Below are positions 36,980 to 46,704 of a DNA stretch of 64,000 bases, piece after piece. Under the pieces are notes generated by a model, which worked only from the letters and a program-made list of their open reading frames with translations, ran no database searches and was not told where the DNA came from. The position numbers were made by a program, and so were the translations under genes. The stretch's first letter is position 1, and every line of letters starts with the position of its first letter. Source of the stretch: Streptomyces cynarae (GTDB lineage: Bacteria > Actinomycetota > Actinomycetes > Streptomycetales > Streptomycetaceae); assembly GCF_025642135.1 (NCBI RefSeq), contig NZ_CP106793.1:4468001-4532000 (forward strand), written 5' to 3'.

Positions 36980-38011
36980 ATGGCGCTCACGCTCTACGTC
37001 GACACCGCGCGCTGGCGGGCACACCACAAGCACGTGCAGGAGCAGTTCCCGGGGCTCGTCCCCGTCTGCAAGGGCAACGGCTACGGGTTCGGCCACGAGC
37101 GGCTGGCGGAGGAGGCCACCCGCCTGGGCGCGGACATGCTCGCCGTGGGCACGACGTACGAGGCGGCCCGGATCAAGGACTGGTTCGGCGGAGACCTGCT
37201 GGTGCTGACGCCGTTCCGGCGGGGCGAGGAGCCCGTGCCGCTGCCGGACCGCGTCATCCGTTCGGTGTCGTCCGTGGACGGCGTGTACGGGCTCGTGGGC
37301 GCCCGGGTGGTCATCGAGGTGATGTCCTCGATGAAGCGCCACGGGGTCAGCGAGCAGGACCTGCCGCAGCTGCACGCGGCCATAGAGAACGTGCGCCTGG
37401 AAGGCTTCGCCATCCACCTGCCGCTGGACCGTACCGACGGCTCCGACGCCGTGGAGGAGGTCATCGGCTGGATGGACCGGCTGCGCGCGGCTCGGCTGCC
37501 GCTGCACACGATGTTCGTGAGCCACCTCAAGGCCGATGAGCTGGCCCGGCTGCAGCAGCAGTTCCCGCAGACCCGCTTCCGCGCCCGCATCGGCACCCGG
37601 CTGTGGCTCGGGGACCACGAGGCCACCGAGTACCGCGGGGCGGTCCTGGACGTGACGCGCGTGGCCAAGGGCGACCGCTTCGGCTACCGGCAGCAGAAGG
37701 CTGCCTCCGACGGGTTCCTGGTCGTCGTGGCGGGCGGGACGTCGCACGGGGTGGGCCTGGAGGCCCCCAAGGCCATGCACGGCGTGATGCCGCGCGCCAA
37801 GGGAGTGGCCCGGGCCGGCCTCGCGACGGTGAACCGCAACCTGTCGCCGTTCGTCTGGGCGGGCAAGCAGCGCTGGTTCGCCGAGCCGCCGCACATGCAG
37901 GTCTCGATCCTGTTCATCCCGGCGGACGCCACGGAGCCGAAGGTGGGCGATGAGCTGGTGGCCCATCTGCGGCACACCACGACGCAGTTCGACCGGCTCG
38001 TCGACCGCTGA
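36980..38011 (+). CDS. Alanine-racemase-like PLP-barrel protein
   Basis: A 343-residue protein related to the N-terminal barrel of alanine racemase. The PLP Lys is probably in VCKGNGYGFG (residues 29-38), the counterpart of the KANAYGHG motif. Later segments include GFAIHLPLDRT (about 138-148) and RFRARIGTRLWLG (about 196-208). The second catalytic Tyr and the full C-terminal beta-domain of Alr are not obvious, so a true racemase activity is uncertain; other PLP-barrel roles are possible. The clear gene neighbour is the FemX-like ligase upstream. A bidirectional terminator follows. Confidence 0.75.
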   Translation: MALTLYVDTARWRAHHKHVQEQFPGLVPVCKGNGYGFGHERLAEEATRLGADMLAVGTTYEAARIKDWFGGDLLVLTPFRRGEEPVPLPDRVIRSVSSVDGVYGLVGARVVIEVMSSMKRHGVSEQDLPQLHAAIENVRLEGFAIHLPLDRTDGSDAVEEVIGWMDRLRAARLPLHTMFVSHLKADELARLQQQFPQTRFRARIGTRLWLGDHEATEYRGAVLDVTRVAKGDRFGYRQQKAASDGFLVVVAGGTSHGVGLEAPKAMHGVMPRAKGVARAGLATVNRNLSPFVWAGKQRWFAEPPHMQVSILFIPADATEPKVGDELVAHLRHTTTQFDRLVDR

Positions 38012-38033
38012 GGACAGACCCGGAAGCATGACG

Positions 38034-38064
38034 AAGGCCGTACACGTAGCTCGTGTACGGCCTT
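38034..38064. terminator. Bidirectional terminator hairpin
   Basis: Thirteen-bp stem (38034-38046 with 38052-38064) and five-base loop, between the convergent alanine-racemase-like and GT87-type genes. Confidence 0.8.
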
Positions 38065-38091
38065 GTCCGAAACGGCTCGGCGCCGGTTCGA

Positions 38092-39600
38092 TCAGCGCGA
38101 ACCGTCGTCAGCCGGTTGCCCGCCGCGGCTGCCCCAGTCCACCTGCGGCCCCTCGAAATGCGCGGCGTGCCGCGGCGGATGAGCGGCGGCTCCGAGCGCG
38201 AAGACGTCCGGCGCACCGTCCAGTACGCCGCCGGACGGATCGTCGTCGCCGGCCCGGCGCACCATGTCCCGTTCCGGCAGGAAGATGTCGCGTACGACGA
38301 CGGCGCACAGGTAGAGCGTCCCCAGCAGGTGGACCGCGATGGCGAGCTGGTACCCGTCCGTCGGCAGGCCCTTGTGGGCGTCTCCGCTGGTCGTGTACGC
38401 GAGGTACAGCCAGATCCCCAGGAAGTACGCGACCTCGCAGGCCTGCCAGATCAGGAAGTCCCGCCAACGCGGCCGGGCGAGTGCGGCGAGGGGGACCAGC
38501 CACAGCACGTACTGCGGCGAGTAGACCTTGTTGGTGAGGATGAACGCGGCGACGATCAGGAAGACGAGCTGGGCGAAGCGCGGGCGGCGCGGAGCGGTCA
38601 GCGTCATCGCGGTGATGCCGACGCAGGCGAGCACCATCATGATCATCGCGTAGGTGTTGGCAGTGTCCGCGGTGATGTCGATGTTGAACCAGCGCGAGAC
38701 GAACAGGAAGACGGACCCGAAGTCCACCCCCCGCTCCTGGCTGAAGCGGTAGAACTTGGACCAGCCCTCGGGGGCGAGCCACATCACCGGCAGGTTGACC
38801 ACGAGCCACGCGCCGACGGCGCCCAGGACGGCGGTTCCGTACTCCCGCCACCTGCCCGCCCGCCAGCACAGTACGAGGAGCGGTCCGAGCACCAGGAACG
38901 GGTAGAACTTGGCGGCCGTGGCGAGCCCCACGAGAACGCCGAAGGCAAGGGCCCGGCCACGTGACCACATCAGCATCGCGGCGGCCAGCAGGGCCACGGC
39001 GAGCAGGTCCCAGTTGATGGTCGCGGTCAGCGCGAAGGCGGGCGCGAGGGCGACGAGAAGGCCGTCCCAGGGGCGCCTGCGGTGGATGCGGGCGGTGCAC
39101 ACGGCGATGACCGCCGCGCACACCATGAGCATTCCGGCGTTGACCATCCAGTAGGTCTGCTCGCGGGCCTGGATGCCGCCGCCGCTCGGAGTCATCCAGG
39201 AGGCGACCTCCATGAACACGCCGGTGAGCACCGGGTACTCGAGGTAGTCCATGTCGCCCGGGAGCTTGTCGAAGTAGGGCACGAGCCCGTCGGCGAAGCC
39301 GCGCCCCTGGTAGAGGTGCGGGATGTCCGAGTAGCAGGCGTGCGTGTACTGCGAGCTGGCGCCGAAGAACCAGCCGCTGTCGTAGCAGGGCAGCTTCTGG
39401 ACCATGCCTAGGGCGAACATCCCGATCGCCACGAGCGCCACGATCCGCACGGGCGTCCACCAGGACGTCCCGAGCAGGGAGCGTCGTCCGACGGGCCCGC
39501 CGATCAGCTCACTGCCGGCCGCGGCGACCTCGTCTTCCCTGGTCGGCCGCACCACATCCGGCTGGGGCACGCTCACGCGCGTCGTCTCTGCACTGGGCAT
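38092..39600 (-). CDS. GT87-type integral membrane glycosyltransferase
   Basis: A 502-residue polytopic protein of the DUF2029/GT87 class (polyprenyl-phosphate-dependent mannosyltransferases of actinobacteria). The N-terminal 55 residues are polar. The first helix (WWTPVRIVALVAIGMFALGMV) is followed by a large extracytoplasmic segment, then about nine helices. A conserved stretch is DMDYLEYPVLTGVFMEV (about 116-132). The probable substrate is polyprenyl-phosphate-mannose, with the sugar transferred outside the membrane; the acceptor is unknown. The ATG at 39609 is an alternative start. It lies downstream of the class A PBP, across two parS sites. Confidence 0.85.
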   Translation of the reverse strand: MPSAETTRVSVPQPDVVRPTREDEVAAAGSELIGGPVGRRSLLGTSWWTPVRIVALVAIGMFALGMVQKLPCYDSGWFFGASSQYTHACYSDIPHLYQGRGFADGLVPYFDKLPGDMDYLEYPVLTGVFMEVASWMTPSGGGIQAREQTYWMVNAGMLMVCAAVIAVCTARIHRRRPWDGLLVALAPAFALTATINWDLLAVALLAAAMLMWSRGRALAFGVLVGLATAAKFYPFLVLGPLLVLCWRAGRWREYGTAVLGAVGAWLVVNLPVMWLAPEGWSKFYRFSQERGVDFGSVFLFVSRWFNIDITADTANTYAMIMMVLACVGITAMTLTAPRRPRFAQLVFLIVAAFILTNKVYSPQYVLWLVPLAALARPRWRDFLIWQACEVAYFLGIWLYLAYTTSGDAHKGLPTDGYQLAIAVHLLGTLYLCAVVVRDIFLPERDMVRRAGDDDPSGGVLDGAPDVFALGAAAHPPRHAAHFEGPQVDWGSRGGQPADDGSR

Positions 39601-39636
39601 GAGGCTCATCCTGCCGCATCCGGCCAGGAAAACGCC

Positions 39637-39671
39637 GAGGGCCGCCACACCTGGTCGGTGTGACGGCCCTC
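39637..39671 (-). terminator. Terminator after the class A PBP gene
   Basis: Stem of 15 positions with one mismatch (39637-39651 with 39657-39671), loop TGGTC; located between two parS sites and the GT87-type start. Confidence 0.7.
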
Positions 39672-39681
39672 TTCGGGCGAT

Positions 39682-39695
39682 GTTTCACATGAAAC
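39682..39695. other. parS: parS-like site
   Basis: GTTTCACATGAAAC, one mismatch at the central CpG of the consensus. It lies 5 bases from the exact parS. Confidence 0.7.
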
Positions 39696-39700
39696 GGAGT

Positions 39701-39714
39701 GTTTCACGTGAAAC
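39701..39714. other. parS: parS site
   Basis: Exact parS, 15 bases beyond the PBP stop. With its neighbour it forms a closely spaced pair. Confidence 0.92.
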
Positions 39715-39728
39715 ACACTCGGTGACGC

Positions 39729-42385
39729 CTACCCGTTCGGCCCCGCGAAGATCCCTCCGTTGCCGTTGCCCCGGGTGTTTCCGCCGCCGGTCGACTCCGT
39801 CGGCGAAGAGGTCACCCCGCCCGTGCCGCCCGCGTCGGTGCCGCCGGGGCCGCTTCCGCCGTTGCCGTTGCCCCCTCCGTTGCCGCTGCAGGGGCTGTTG
39901 CCCCAGAAGCCGCAGGTGTCGCTCGGCGAGGGAGCGGGCGAGGTCAGCGACGGGCTCGGCGTCGCGCTCGGTGTCGGGCTCTGGGTGACGCTCTGCGAGG
40001 GCGTGGGGGACACGCTCGGGCTCGGGGTGTCGTTGACGACCGTACCGATGGGCTCCGGCGTGGGGAACGGCATCGCGGGCTGCCCCTTGAGCGCCTGCTG
40101 CATGTAGTCGTGCCAGATCTCGGCCGGGAACGAGGCGCCGTGGATCTCCTTCTGGCCACCCGTTCCGTACATCTCCAGGAACTTGCGGTTCTTGTTGGAC
40201 TCGTTGTCGTCCATGCGGAACATGCTGATCGCGGTGGACAGCTGCGGGGTGTACCCGACGAACCAGGCGGACTTGTTGCCGTCCGTCGTACCGGTCTTGC
40301 CCGCCACATCGCGCCCCGTCAGCTTCGCCGCGGTACCGGTGCCCTTGTCGACCACGGTCTTCAGGACGTCCGTCACGTTGTCGGCGACCTTGGGGGTGAA
40401 CGCGTCCGTGGCGTGCTTGGTGTGCTGGAAGACCACCCCGTCCTTGCTGCTGACCTTGTCGACCGAGTACGGATCGTTCTGCTTCCCGCTGGCCGCGAAG
40501 GTGGCGTAGGCACCCGCCATGCGGATCGCGCTCGGGGACGAGGTACCGATGGAGAACGAGGGGTAGTTGGAGCTGGCCAGGCTGCCCTCCAGGACGCCCG
40601 CGTCCAGGGCACTCTGCTTCACCTTGTCCAGGCCGACGTCCATGCCCAGCTGCACATAGGCGGAGTTCACCGAGAACTGCATCGCCTCACGCAGGTCGAT
40701 CTTGTAGTCCGGCGGGGGGCCCACCGACTGATCGCCGTCGTTCGTCTGCAGCCACTCCTGGCCCTTCTCGTTCTTCCAGACGTCCCCGTTGTACTCCTTG
40801 ATCTTCAGCTTGTTCTTACCGCTGTAGATACTCTTCGGTGAGACGACGGTGCGCTCGTCCTGGGCCTGCTCCGGTCCGAGGTCGGGGTTGCGGACACCCC
40901 ACTTCATCGCCGCCGCCAGCACGAACGGCTTGAACGTCGAACCCACCTGGGCACCGGTCGCGTCGGCGTTGTTGGTGAAGTGCTTGGTCGCGTCCTCACC
41001 ACCGTAGATCGCCTTGATCGCACCGCTGGTCGGGTCCACGGACGCGCCGCCGAACTGGACGTATTTGTCCGTGTTCGGGCGCAGGTTGGGCTTGATGTTG
41101 GCCTTCTGGACGTTCTTGACCGCGGACTCGAGCTCGTCGACCTTCTTCTTCTCGAAGGTCGTGTAGATCTGGTAGCCGCCCTGCTGCAGCTTGTCCTGGG
41201 TGATGTGGGTCGTGCTGCTGTGGGTGACCAGGTAGCTGTTGGCCAGGTCGACGAGGTAACCGATCTGGCCGCTCAGCCGGGTGTTCGACCGCGGGTTCTG
41301 GACCTGCGGAAGTGCCGTGTACTTGGCGCGCTCGGCTGCGCTCAGATGCCCGTACTGGACCATCTTGTTGAGGGTGTCCTGCATCTGCAGGGTGGCACGC
41401 TTCTGGTTTGCCTGAGGAGTGGCGTTCTTCGGGTCGATGGACGTGGCGCCTGCCGGGTCGTAGTACGTGGCGCCCTTGAGCATCGCCGCCAGGAAGGCGC
41501 ACTCGCCGGGGTCCAGTTTGATGGCGGGCTTGTTGAAGTACGCGTGGGCGGCGGCCTCGATGCCGTAGGCGTTGCGTCCGTAGTACGCGGAGTTCAGGTA
41601 GCCGGCCAGGATGTCGTCCTTCTTGACGGTGGCCCCCACCTTGACGGCGATGAAGATCTCCTTGAACTTCCTGGAGATCGTCTGCGACTGGTCGTCCAGT
41701 CTCGCGTTCTTCACGTACTGCTGGGTGATGGTGGAGCCGCCCTGGGTCTGACCGCCCGTGGCCATGTTGAAGACGGCCCGGGCGATGCCCTTCGGGTCGA
41801 CGCCGCTGTCGGTGTAGAAGGTCTTGTTCTCCTGGGAGATGACCGCCCACCGCATCGCCGGAGGGATCTGCGAGAGGTTCACGATCTGCCGGTTGGTCTC
41901 ACCGCCCGTGGCAACCATCTGACTGCCGTCGGCCCAGTAGTAGACGTTGTTCTGGGACTGCGCGGTCTTGGCGACGTCCGGCACGCTCACCATCGCGTAC
42001 CCGACGCCCGCCACCGCCACCAGGCTCCCTATGAAACCGATGAACAGCCCCGCGACCAGTTTCCACGAGGGCAGCCAGCGTGCGACGCCGTACTTGCCCG
42101 CGCGCGGGTAGTCGATGAAGCGCTTCTTGACCGCAGCCGCGCCCCTGCCTCGGCCAGCGCCGTCGGCCGCTCTGCGTCGGCCGCCCGCGTTTCTCTGGGC
42201 CGCCCGCCGGGCCTCGGCTCGGCCGCCGTACGGGCGCTCCTCACCTCCCGCTCCATAGGGGGTGGACGGAGACCCGGTGGCGCCTCGCGGTGCCGCGCGG
42301 CGGCCGGGGGACGCCGACTGGCCGCGTCGGGCCGCGGCACGTCCGCCTCCTGCGGCTGCGGCGGTTTGCGACGGTGCTCGCTCAT
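39729..42385 (-). CDS. Class A penicillin-binding protein, probable one-base frameshift near 42348
   Basis: A bifunctional transglycosylase/transpeptidase. The glycosyltransferase motifs are EDKTFYxxxG-like ENKTFYTDSGVDPKGIARA, then GGSTITQQYVKNA. The transpeptidase motifs are STFKPF (SxxK), SVNSAYVQLG (SxN) and KTGTTDG. An N-terminal signal anchor (VAGLFIGFIGSLVAVAGVGYAM) follows a basic segment. The tail is rich in Pro/Ser then Gly/Asn. The ATG at 42385 begins MSEHRRKPPQPQ in a different frame from the rest; inserting one G in the short G run near 42347-42350 joins the frames and restores the family-like basic N-terminus (QGGGRAAARRG). In the main frame no good start occurs before codon 42020, inside the membrane anchor. 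I read this as a deletion or sequencing error. Confidence 0.85.
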
Positions 42386-42687
42386 CGAACGATTACTCCT
42401 CGGGCAGGCGCACCCTTGCGCGCCTGGAAACGGCGGCTGGTTTCCGGTCCCCCCGAAGTACGGATGCGGTCGTTTCGGCATTCACCCGTACTGCACCGAG
42501 GACGAGGACGTCCCCCATAGGTCACTCGGTTCCCGGTGGTGTGCATGCCGCACAGACTACGCACCGCCAAAACCGACCGAGGTCCGAACTTCACCCCAAA
42601 ACAGGCAACTTGCGTCCTACGAATCGGTGATGTGACCCCGTTCACCGTGCCCCCTCTTGTCCCGCTCGGAGAGGCGTTCTATCGTCG

Positions 42688-42710
42688 TGATGTATCGAGT
42701 CGATACATCA
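42688..42710. promoter_or_regulatory. PadR-type operator palindrome
   Basis: Perfect 23-bp dyad TGATGTATCGA-G-TCGATACATCA, 51 bases upstream of padR. ATGTAT/ATACAT half-sites are typical of PadR-family operators, so autoregulation is likely. The 42386-42761 gap also holds the divergent PBP promoter region. Confidence 0.8.
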
Positions 42711-42761
42711 GCACGACATAAAGACCGTGCGGGACGAGTCAGCGACAGGAGGGAGGCGCAC

Positions 42762-43442
42762 ATGAGCCGGCGTTCCGGGATCCTCGAGTTCGCCGTCCTC
42801 GGCCTGCTCCGCGAGTCCCCGATGCACGGCTACGAGCTGCGCAAACGGCTCAATACGTCACTGGGTGTATTCCGCGCGTTCAGCTACGGGACGCTCTACC
42901 CCTGCCTCAAGACGCTGGTCGCCAACGGCTGGTTGATCGAGGAGTCGGGGAGCGCCTCCGACGACGCCGGAGCCGCTCCGCTCGCCGGGCGGCGCGCCAA
43001 GATCGTCTACCGGCTGACACCCGAAGGCAAGGAGCACTTCGAGGAGCTGCTCTCCCAGACGGGACCCGACGTCTACGAGGACGAGCACTTCGCCGCTCGT
43101 TTCGCCTTCTTCGGACAGACGTCCCGTGACGTGCGCATGCGCGTCCTGGAGGGCCGTCGCAGCCGACTGGAGGAGCGCCTGGAGAAGATGCGTGCCTCCC
43201 TGGCGCGCACCCGGGAGCGCCTCGACGACTACACCCTCGAGCTCCAGCGCCACGGGATGGAGTCCGTGGAGCGCGAAGTGCGCTGGCTGAACGAGCTCAT
43301 CGAGAGTGAGCGGGCCGGACGGGACCTCAGGGGTCCCACTGCCGACGGCTCCGCTCCTGACAGCACATCTGGAGCGACGGGCGGCCTGCCCCGGCACCGG
43401 GACAGCACCCGGCCGGATCCGTCCGACGACACCACCACGTGA
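42762..43442 (+). CDS. PadR-family transcriptional regulator
   Basis: A 226-residue PadR regulator of the longer type. The winged helix is [23 protein letters not shown] ... [18 protein letters not shown] (residues 7-60), followed by an Ala/Asp linker and a C-terminal dimerisation helix (about 135-185). The last about 40 residues are low complexity. The ATG follows GGAGGGAGG. It stands directly before the inositol-phosphate synthase gene, and a 23-bp palindrome upstream fits autoregulation. A hairpin overlaps its stop codon. Confidence 0.9.
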   Translation: MSRRSGILEFAVLGLLRESPMHGYELRKRLNTSLGVFRAFSYGTLYPCLKTLVANGWLIEESGSASDDAGAAPLAGRRAKIVYRLTPEGKEHFEELLSQTGPDVYEDEHFAARFAFFGQTSRDVRMRVLEGRRSRLEERLEKMRASLARTRERLDDYTLELQRHGMESVEREVRWLNELIESERAGRDLRGPTADGSAPDSTSGATGGLPRHRDSTRPDPSDDTTT

Positions 43443-43461
43443 GGCCCGATCGGGGCCTCAC
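43439..43461 (+). terminator. Hairpin overlapping the padR stop
   Basis: Nine-bp stem (43439-43447 with 43453-43461), loop GATCG. It contains the padR TGA and ends 24 bases before the ino1 start, so it may attenuate read-through. Confidence 0.6.
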
Positions 43462-43485
43462 ACGTACACACAGGGAGCAACCGGA

Positions 43486-44568
43486 ATGGGTTCGGTTCGC
43501 GTAGCCATCGTCGGCGTGGGCAACTGCGCCGCATCGCTGGTGCAGGGAGTCGAGTACTACAAGGACGCCGACCCGGCGTCCAAGGTCCCGGGTCTGATGC
43601 ACGTCCAGTTCGGCGACTACCACGTGCGTGACGTCGAGTTCGTCGCCGCGTTCGACGTGGACGCCAAGAAGGTCGGCCTCGACCTCGCGGACGCCATCGG
43701 CGCCTCGGAGAACAACACCATCAAGATCTGCGACGTCCCGTCCACCGGCGTGACGGTCCAGCGCGGCCACACCCTCGACGGTCTCGGCAAGTACTACCGC
43801 GCCACCATCGAGGAGTCAGCCGAGGAGCCGGTCGACGTCGTCCAGGTCCTCAAGGACAAGCAGGTCGACGTCCTCGTCTGCTACCTGCCGGTCGGCTCCG
43901 AGGACGCGGCGAAGTTCTACGCCCAGTGCGCCATCGACGCCAAGGTCGCCTTCGTCAACGCCCTTCCGGTCTTCATCGCCGGCACCAAGGAGTGGGCCGA
44001 CAAGTTCACCGAGGCCGGCGTCCCGATCGTCGGTGACGACATCAAGTCGCAGGTCGGTGCGACCATCACGCACCGCGTCATGGCGAAGCTGTTCGAGGAC
44101 CGGGGCGTGATCCTGGACCGCACGATGCAGCTGAACGTCGGCGGCAACATGGACTTCAAGAACATGCTGGAGCGCGAGCGCCTGGAGTCCAAGAAGATCT
44201 CCAAGACGCAGGCCGTCACCTCCCAGATCCCCGACCGGGACCTCGGCGAGAAGAACGTCCACATCGGCCCGTCCGACTACGTGGCCTGGCTGGACGACCG
44301 CAAGTGGGCCTACGTCCGCCTCGAGGGCCGTGCCTTCGGCGACGTCCCGCTGAACCTGGAGTACAAGCTCGAGGTCTGGGACTCCCCGAACTCGGCGGGT
44401 GTCATCATCGACGCCCTGCGCGCCGCGAAGATCGCCAAGGACCGCGGCATCGGCGGCCCGATCCTGTCCGCGTCCTCGTACTTCATGAAGTCCCCGCCGG
44501 TCCAGTACTTCGACGACGAGGCCCGCGAGAACGTCGAGAAGTTCATCCGGGGCGAGGTCGAGCGCTGA
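43486..44568 (+). CDS. Inositol-3-phosphate synthase
   Basis: A 360-residue NAD-dependent enzyme that converts glucose 6-phosphate to inositol 3-phosphate, for phosphatidylinositol and mycothiol. The N-terminal Rossmann motif is [16 protein letters not shown] (about residues 6-21). Conserved residues of the actinobacterial type include [23 protein letters not shown] (about 183-196) and [12 protein letters not shown] (about 217-228). The ATG follows GGGAGCAACCGGA. It lies directly after padR and is closed by a strong terminator, so padR may control it. Confidence 0.95.
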   Translation: MGSVRVAIVGVGNCAASLVQGVEYYKDADPASKVPGLMHVQFGDYHVRDVEFVAAFDVDAKKVGLDLADAIGASENNTIKICDVPSTGVTVQRGHTLDGLGKYYRATIEESAEEPVDVVQVLKDKQVDVLVCYLPVGSEDAAKFYAQCAIDAKVAFVNALPVFIAGTKEWADKFTEAGVPIVGDDIKSQVGATITHRVMAKLFEDRGVILDRTMQLNVGGNMDFKNMLERERLESKKISKTQAVTSQIPDRDLGEKNVHIGPSDYVAWLDDRKWAYVRLEGRAFGDVPLNLEYKLEVWDSPNSAGVIIDALRAAKIAKDRGIGGPILSASSYFMKSPPVQYFDDEARENVEKFIRGEVER

Positions 44569-44584
44569 GGTCGCTCCCGTGCTC

Positions 44585-44622
44585 GTGCGGGGTCCCCGGG
44601 TCTGTGCCCGGGGACCCCGCAC
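44585..44622 (+). terminator. Strong terminator after inositol-phosphate synthase
   Basis: Sixteen-bp perfect stem (44585-44600 with 44607-44622), six-base loop, ending 19 bases before the MFS start. Confidence 0.85.
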
Positions 44623-44641
44623 GTATGTGAGGCTGTGCCCC

Positions 44642-45904
44642 ATGTCCGTCGTGCGCGATCTCCGCGTCCTCCTGCGCTTCAGCGGCTTCCGGCGCCTGCT
44701 CGCCGTACGGCTGCTGTCCCAGGGGGCCGACGGCGTCTACCAGGTCGCGCTCGCCACGTACGTGGTCTTCTCACCCGAGAAACAGACCTCGGCCACCGCC
44801 ATCGCCTCCGCCATGGCCGTGCTGCTCCTGCCCTACTCCCTTGTCGGCCCCTTCGCGGGGGTCCTGCTGGACCGCTGGCGGCGCCGCCAGGTCTTCCTCC
44901 ACGGCAACCTGCTGCGGGCCCTGCTGGCCTGCGCGACCGCCGTGCTGATGGTGAGCCATGTACCGGACTGGCTCTTCTACGTCTCCGCGCTGTGCGTCAC
45001 CGCGGTCAACCGTTTCGTCCTGGCCGGCCTGTCCGCGGCGCTGCCCCGGGTGGTCGACGCCGGACGCCTGGTGATGGCCAACTCGCTCTCGCCGACGGCG
45101 GGCACGCTCGCCGCCACCGCGGGCGGCGGACTCGCCTTCGCCGTACGGCTGGTGATCGCCGACTCCGACGCCGCGGTGGTGCTGCTGGGTGCGCTCCTGT
45201 ATCTGGGATCGGCTCTCGCATCGCTGCGTCTGGCCCCGGGGGCGCTGGGTCCGGACAGGGATGCGGTACCACCGCGCCTCGGCGCCGTGCTGGTCGGCAC
45301 CACGCGGGATCTGGTGGCCGGTGTACGGCATCTCACGGCACCCCCGCGCCGGGAGGCCGCCTGGGCGCTCACCGCGATGACCCTGATGCGGTTCTGCTAC
45401 GGCGCGCTGCTCGTCCTCCTGCTCATGCTGTGCCGTTACGCCCTGTCCGCGAACCAGCGCCAGGGGCTGGCCCTGCTGGGACTGGCGCTGGGAATCTCCG
45501 GGGCCGGGTTCTTCGCCGCGGCCGTGGTGACGCCGTGGGCGGCGGGGCGTCTCGGTCCCGGCCGCTGGATCGCGGTGTGTGCAGGGGCCGCCGCCGTACT
45601 GGAGCCCTCGCTCGGCCTGCCGTTCGCCGCGGGACCCATGCTGGTGGCCGCGTTCGTGCTCGGGCTGACCACGCAGGGCGCGAAGATCTCCACCGACACG
45701 ATCGTTCAGTCCTCGGTCGACGACGGCTTCCGCGGCCGGATCTTCTCGGTCTACGACGTGCTCTTCAACGTGGCCTTCGTCGGCGCGGCCGCGGTCGCCG
45801 CCTTGATGCTGCCCCCTGACGGCCGATCAGCGGCTTTGGTCGTCATGGTCGCCGTGGTCTACGCGGCAGTTGCACTGTCTATGTCCCGCTTCGAGCGCCA
45901 GTAA
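44642..45904 (+). CDS. MFS transporter
   Basis: A 420-residue major facilitator with about 12 helices. An early segment is FRRLLAVRLLSQGADGVYQVALATYVVFSPEK (about 15-46). The loop 2-3 motif is FAGVLLDRWRRRQV (about 77-90), the G-x-x-x-D-R-x-x-R-R signature. The central loop is short. It resembles the bacterial MFS group often annotated as macrolide-type efflux, but substrate is unknown. It sits alone between the inositol-phosphate synthase terminator and the LppU-like gene. Confidence 0.88.
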   Translation: MSVVRDLRVLLRFSGFRRLLAVRLLSQGADGVYQVALATYVVFSPEKQTSATAIASAMAVLLLPYSLVGPFAGVLLDRWRRRQVFLHGNLLRALLACATAVLMVSHVPDWLFYVSALCVTAVNRFVLAGLSAALPRVVDAGRLVMANSLSPTAGTLAATAGGGLAFAVRLVIADSDAAVVLLGALLYLGSALASLRLAPGALGPDRDAVPPRLGAVLVGTTRDLVAGVRHLTAPPRREAAWALTAMTLMRFCYGALLVLLLMLCRYALSANQRQGLALLGLALGISGAGFFAAAVVTPWAAGRLGPGRWIAVCAGAAAVLEPSLGLPFAAGPMLVAAFVLGLTTQGAKISTDTIVQSSVDDGFRGRIFSVYDVLFNVAFVGAAAVAALMLPPDGRSAALVVMVAVVYAAVALSMSRFERQ

Positions 45905-46020
45905 GTGTCACATCAAGGCTACGGAGCCCCAGGCGAGTTCAAGGTTGTCAGTGCGGACCTGTAGCTTACGGGCGTCTTATTTCGCGCCATGCGCACCCGC
46001 GTTCGAGGGGGACCCCGAAA

Positions 46021-46608
46021 GTGACCACTCCGCCGCCCCAGGGCACGAATCCGTACGCCCAGCAGCCCACCGTGCCCACGGGGCAGCAGCTCGGCCAGCC
46101 GGGAGTCGCGCAGCAGCCGTACGCTCCGCAGCAGCCCTATCCGCCGCAGCAGACGTACCCGCAGCAGCAGGGATACCCGCCGCAGCAGGGATACCCGCAG
46201 CAGCAGCCGTATCCCCCCTTCCCCCAGCAGCAAGGTGCTCCGGCGCCGCTGCCGCCGCAGGCGGGTCCCGGCAAGCGCGCCGGCAAGAAGGCGATACGGA
46301 TCGTTGGCGCCATCGTCATCGCCGTCATCATCGCCGTCATCAAATTCGGTGCGGGCTGGTTCCTGAGCCGCGACGACGCGGAGACGACGTCGGTGGGCTC
46401 CTGCATGCACAACGAGGGCACGGACTCCAAGCCTGACCTCAAGGACGTCGACTGCTCCTCGAGCAACGCCCAGTACAAGGTCGTCCAGAAGTTTGACGGC
46501 AGCAGCGATGAGAACAAGTGCCAGGACGTCAAGGACGCGACGATCTCCTACATTCAGTACGGCGGCGGCCACGACGTGGTGCTCTGCCTGAACGAGCTCA
46601 AGAAGTAG
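46021..46608 (+). CDS. LppU/SCO3897-like membrane-anchored protein
   Basis: A 195-residue protein. The first 90 residues are low complexity, Pro/Gln/Tyr-rich with repeats of YPPQQ and YPQQQ. A basic patch GKRAGKKAIR is followed by a single membrane helix (about 97-117, VGAIVIAVIIAVIKFGAGWFL). The extracytoplasmic domain (about 120-195) has four Cys (SCMHN, DCSS, KCQD, LCLNE) that could form two disulfides. The family has no known function. The GTG at 46021 follows GAGGGGGACCCCGAAA. It converges on cca across two parS sites. Confidence 0.8.
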   Translation: MTTPPPQGTNPYAQQPTVPTGQQLGQPGVAQQPYAPQQPYPPQQTYPQQQGYPPQQGYPQQQPYPPFPQQQGAPAPLPPQAGPGKRAGKKAIRIVGAIVIAVIIAVIKFGAGWFLSRDDAETTSVGSCMHNEGTDSKPDLKDVDCSSSNAQYKVVQKFDGSSDENKCQDVKDATISYIQYGGGHDVVLCLNELKK

Positions 46609-46622
46609 ATCGACCCCCGGCA

Positions 46623-46668
46623 CGCGCGGAGGGGCGATGTTTCACGTGAAACATCGCCCCTCCGCGCG
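46623..46668. terminator. 46-bp perfect palindrome with parS core
   Basis: Every position from 46623 to 46668 pairs across the centre: GC-rich arms of 16 bp flank the exact parS at 46639-46652. It sits between convergent genes and would form a very strong bidirectional terminator or cruciform. Confidence 0.85.
46639..46652. other. parS: parS site
   Basis: Exact parS at the centre of the 46-bp palindrome. Confidence 0.93.
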
Positions 46669-46690
46669 CCGGGTGGCCTTCCTGGGTCAT

Positions 46691-46704
46691 GTTTCACGTG
46701 AAAC
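46691..46704. other. parS: parS site
   Basis: Exact parS at the centre of a 28-bp perfect palindrome (46684-46711), 52 bases centre to centre from the previous site. Confidence 0.93.

Noticed and set aside
42029..42481. Separate 150-residue gene upstream of the PBP
   Set aside because: Only its MSEHRRKPPQPQ part is plausible; the rest is Arg/Pro-rich out-of-frame sequence, better explained by a frameshift in the PBP gene.
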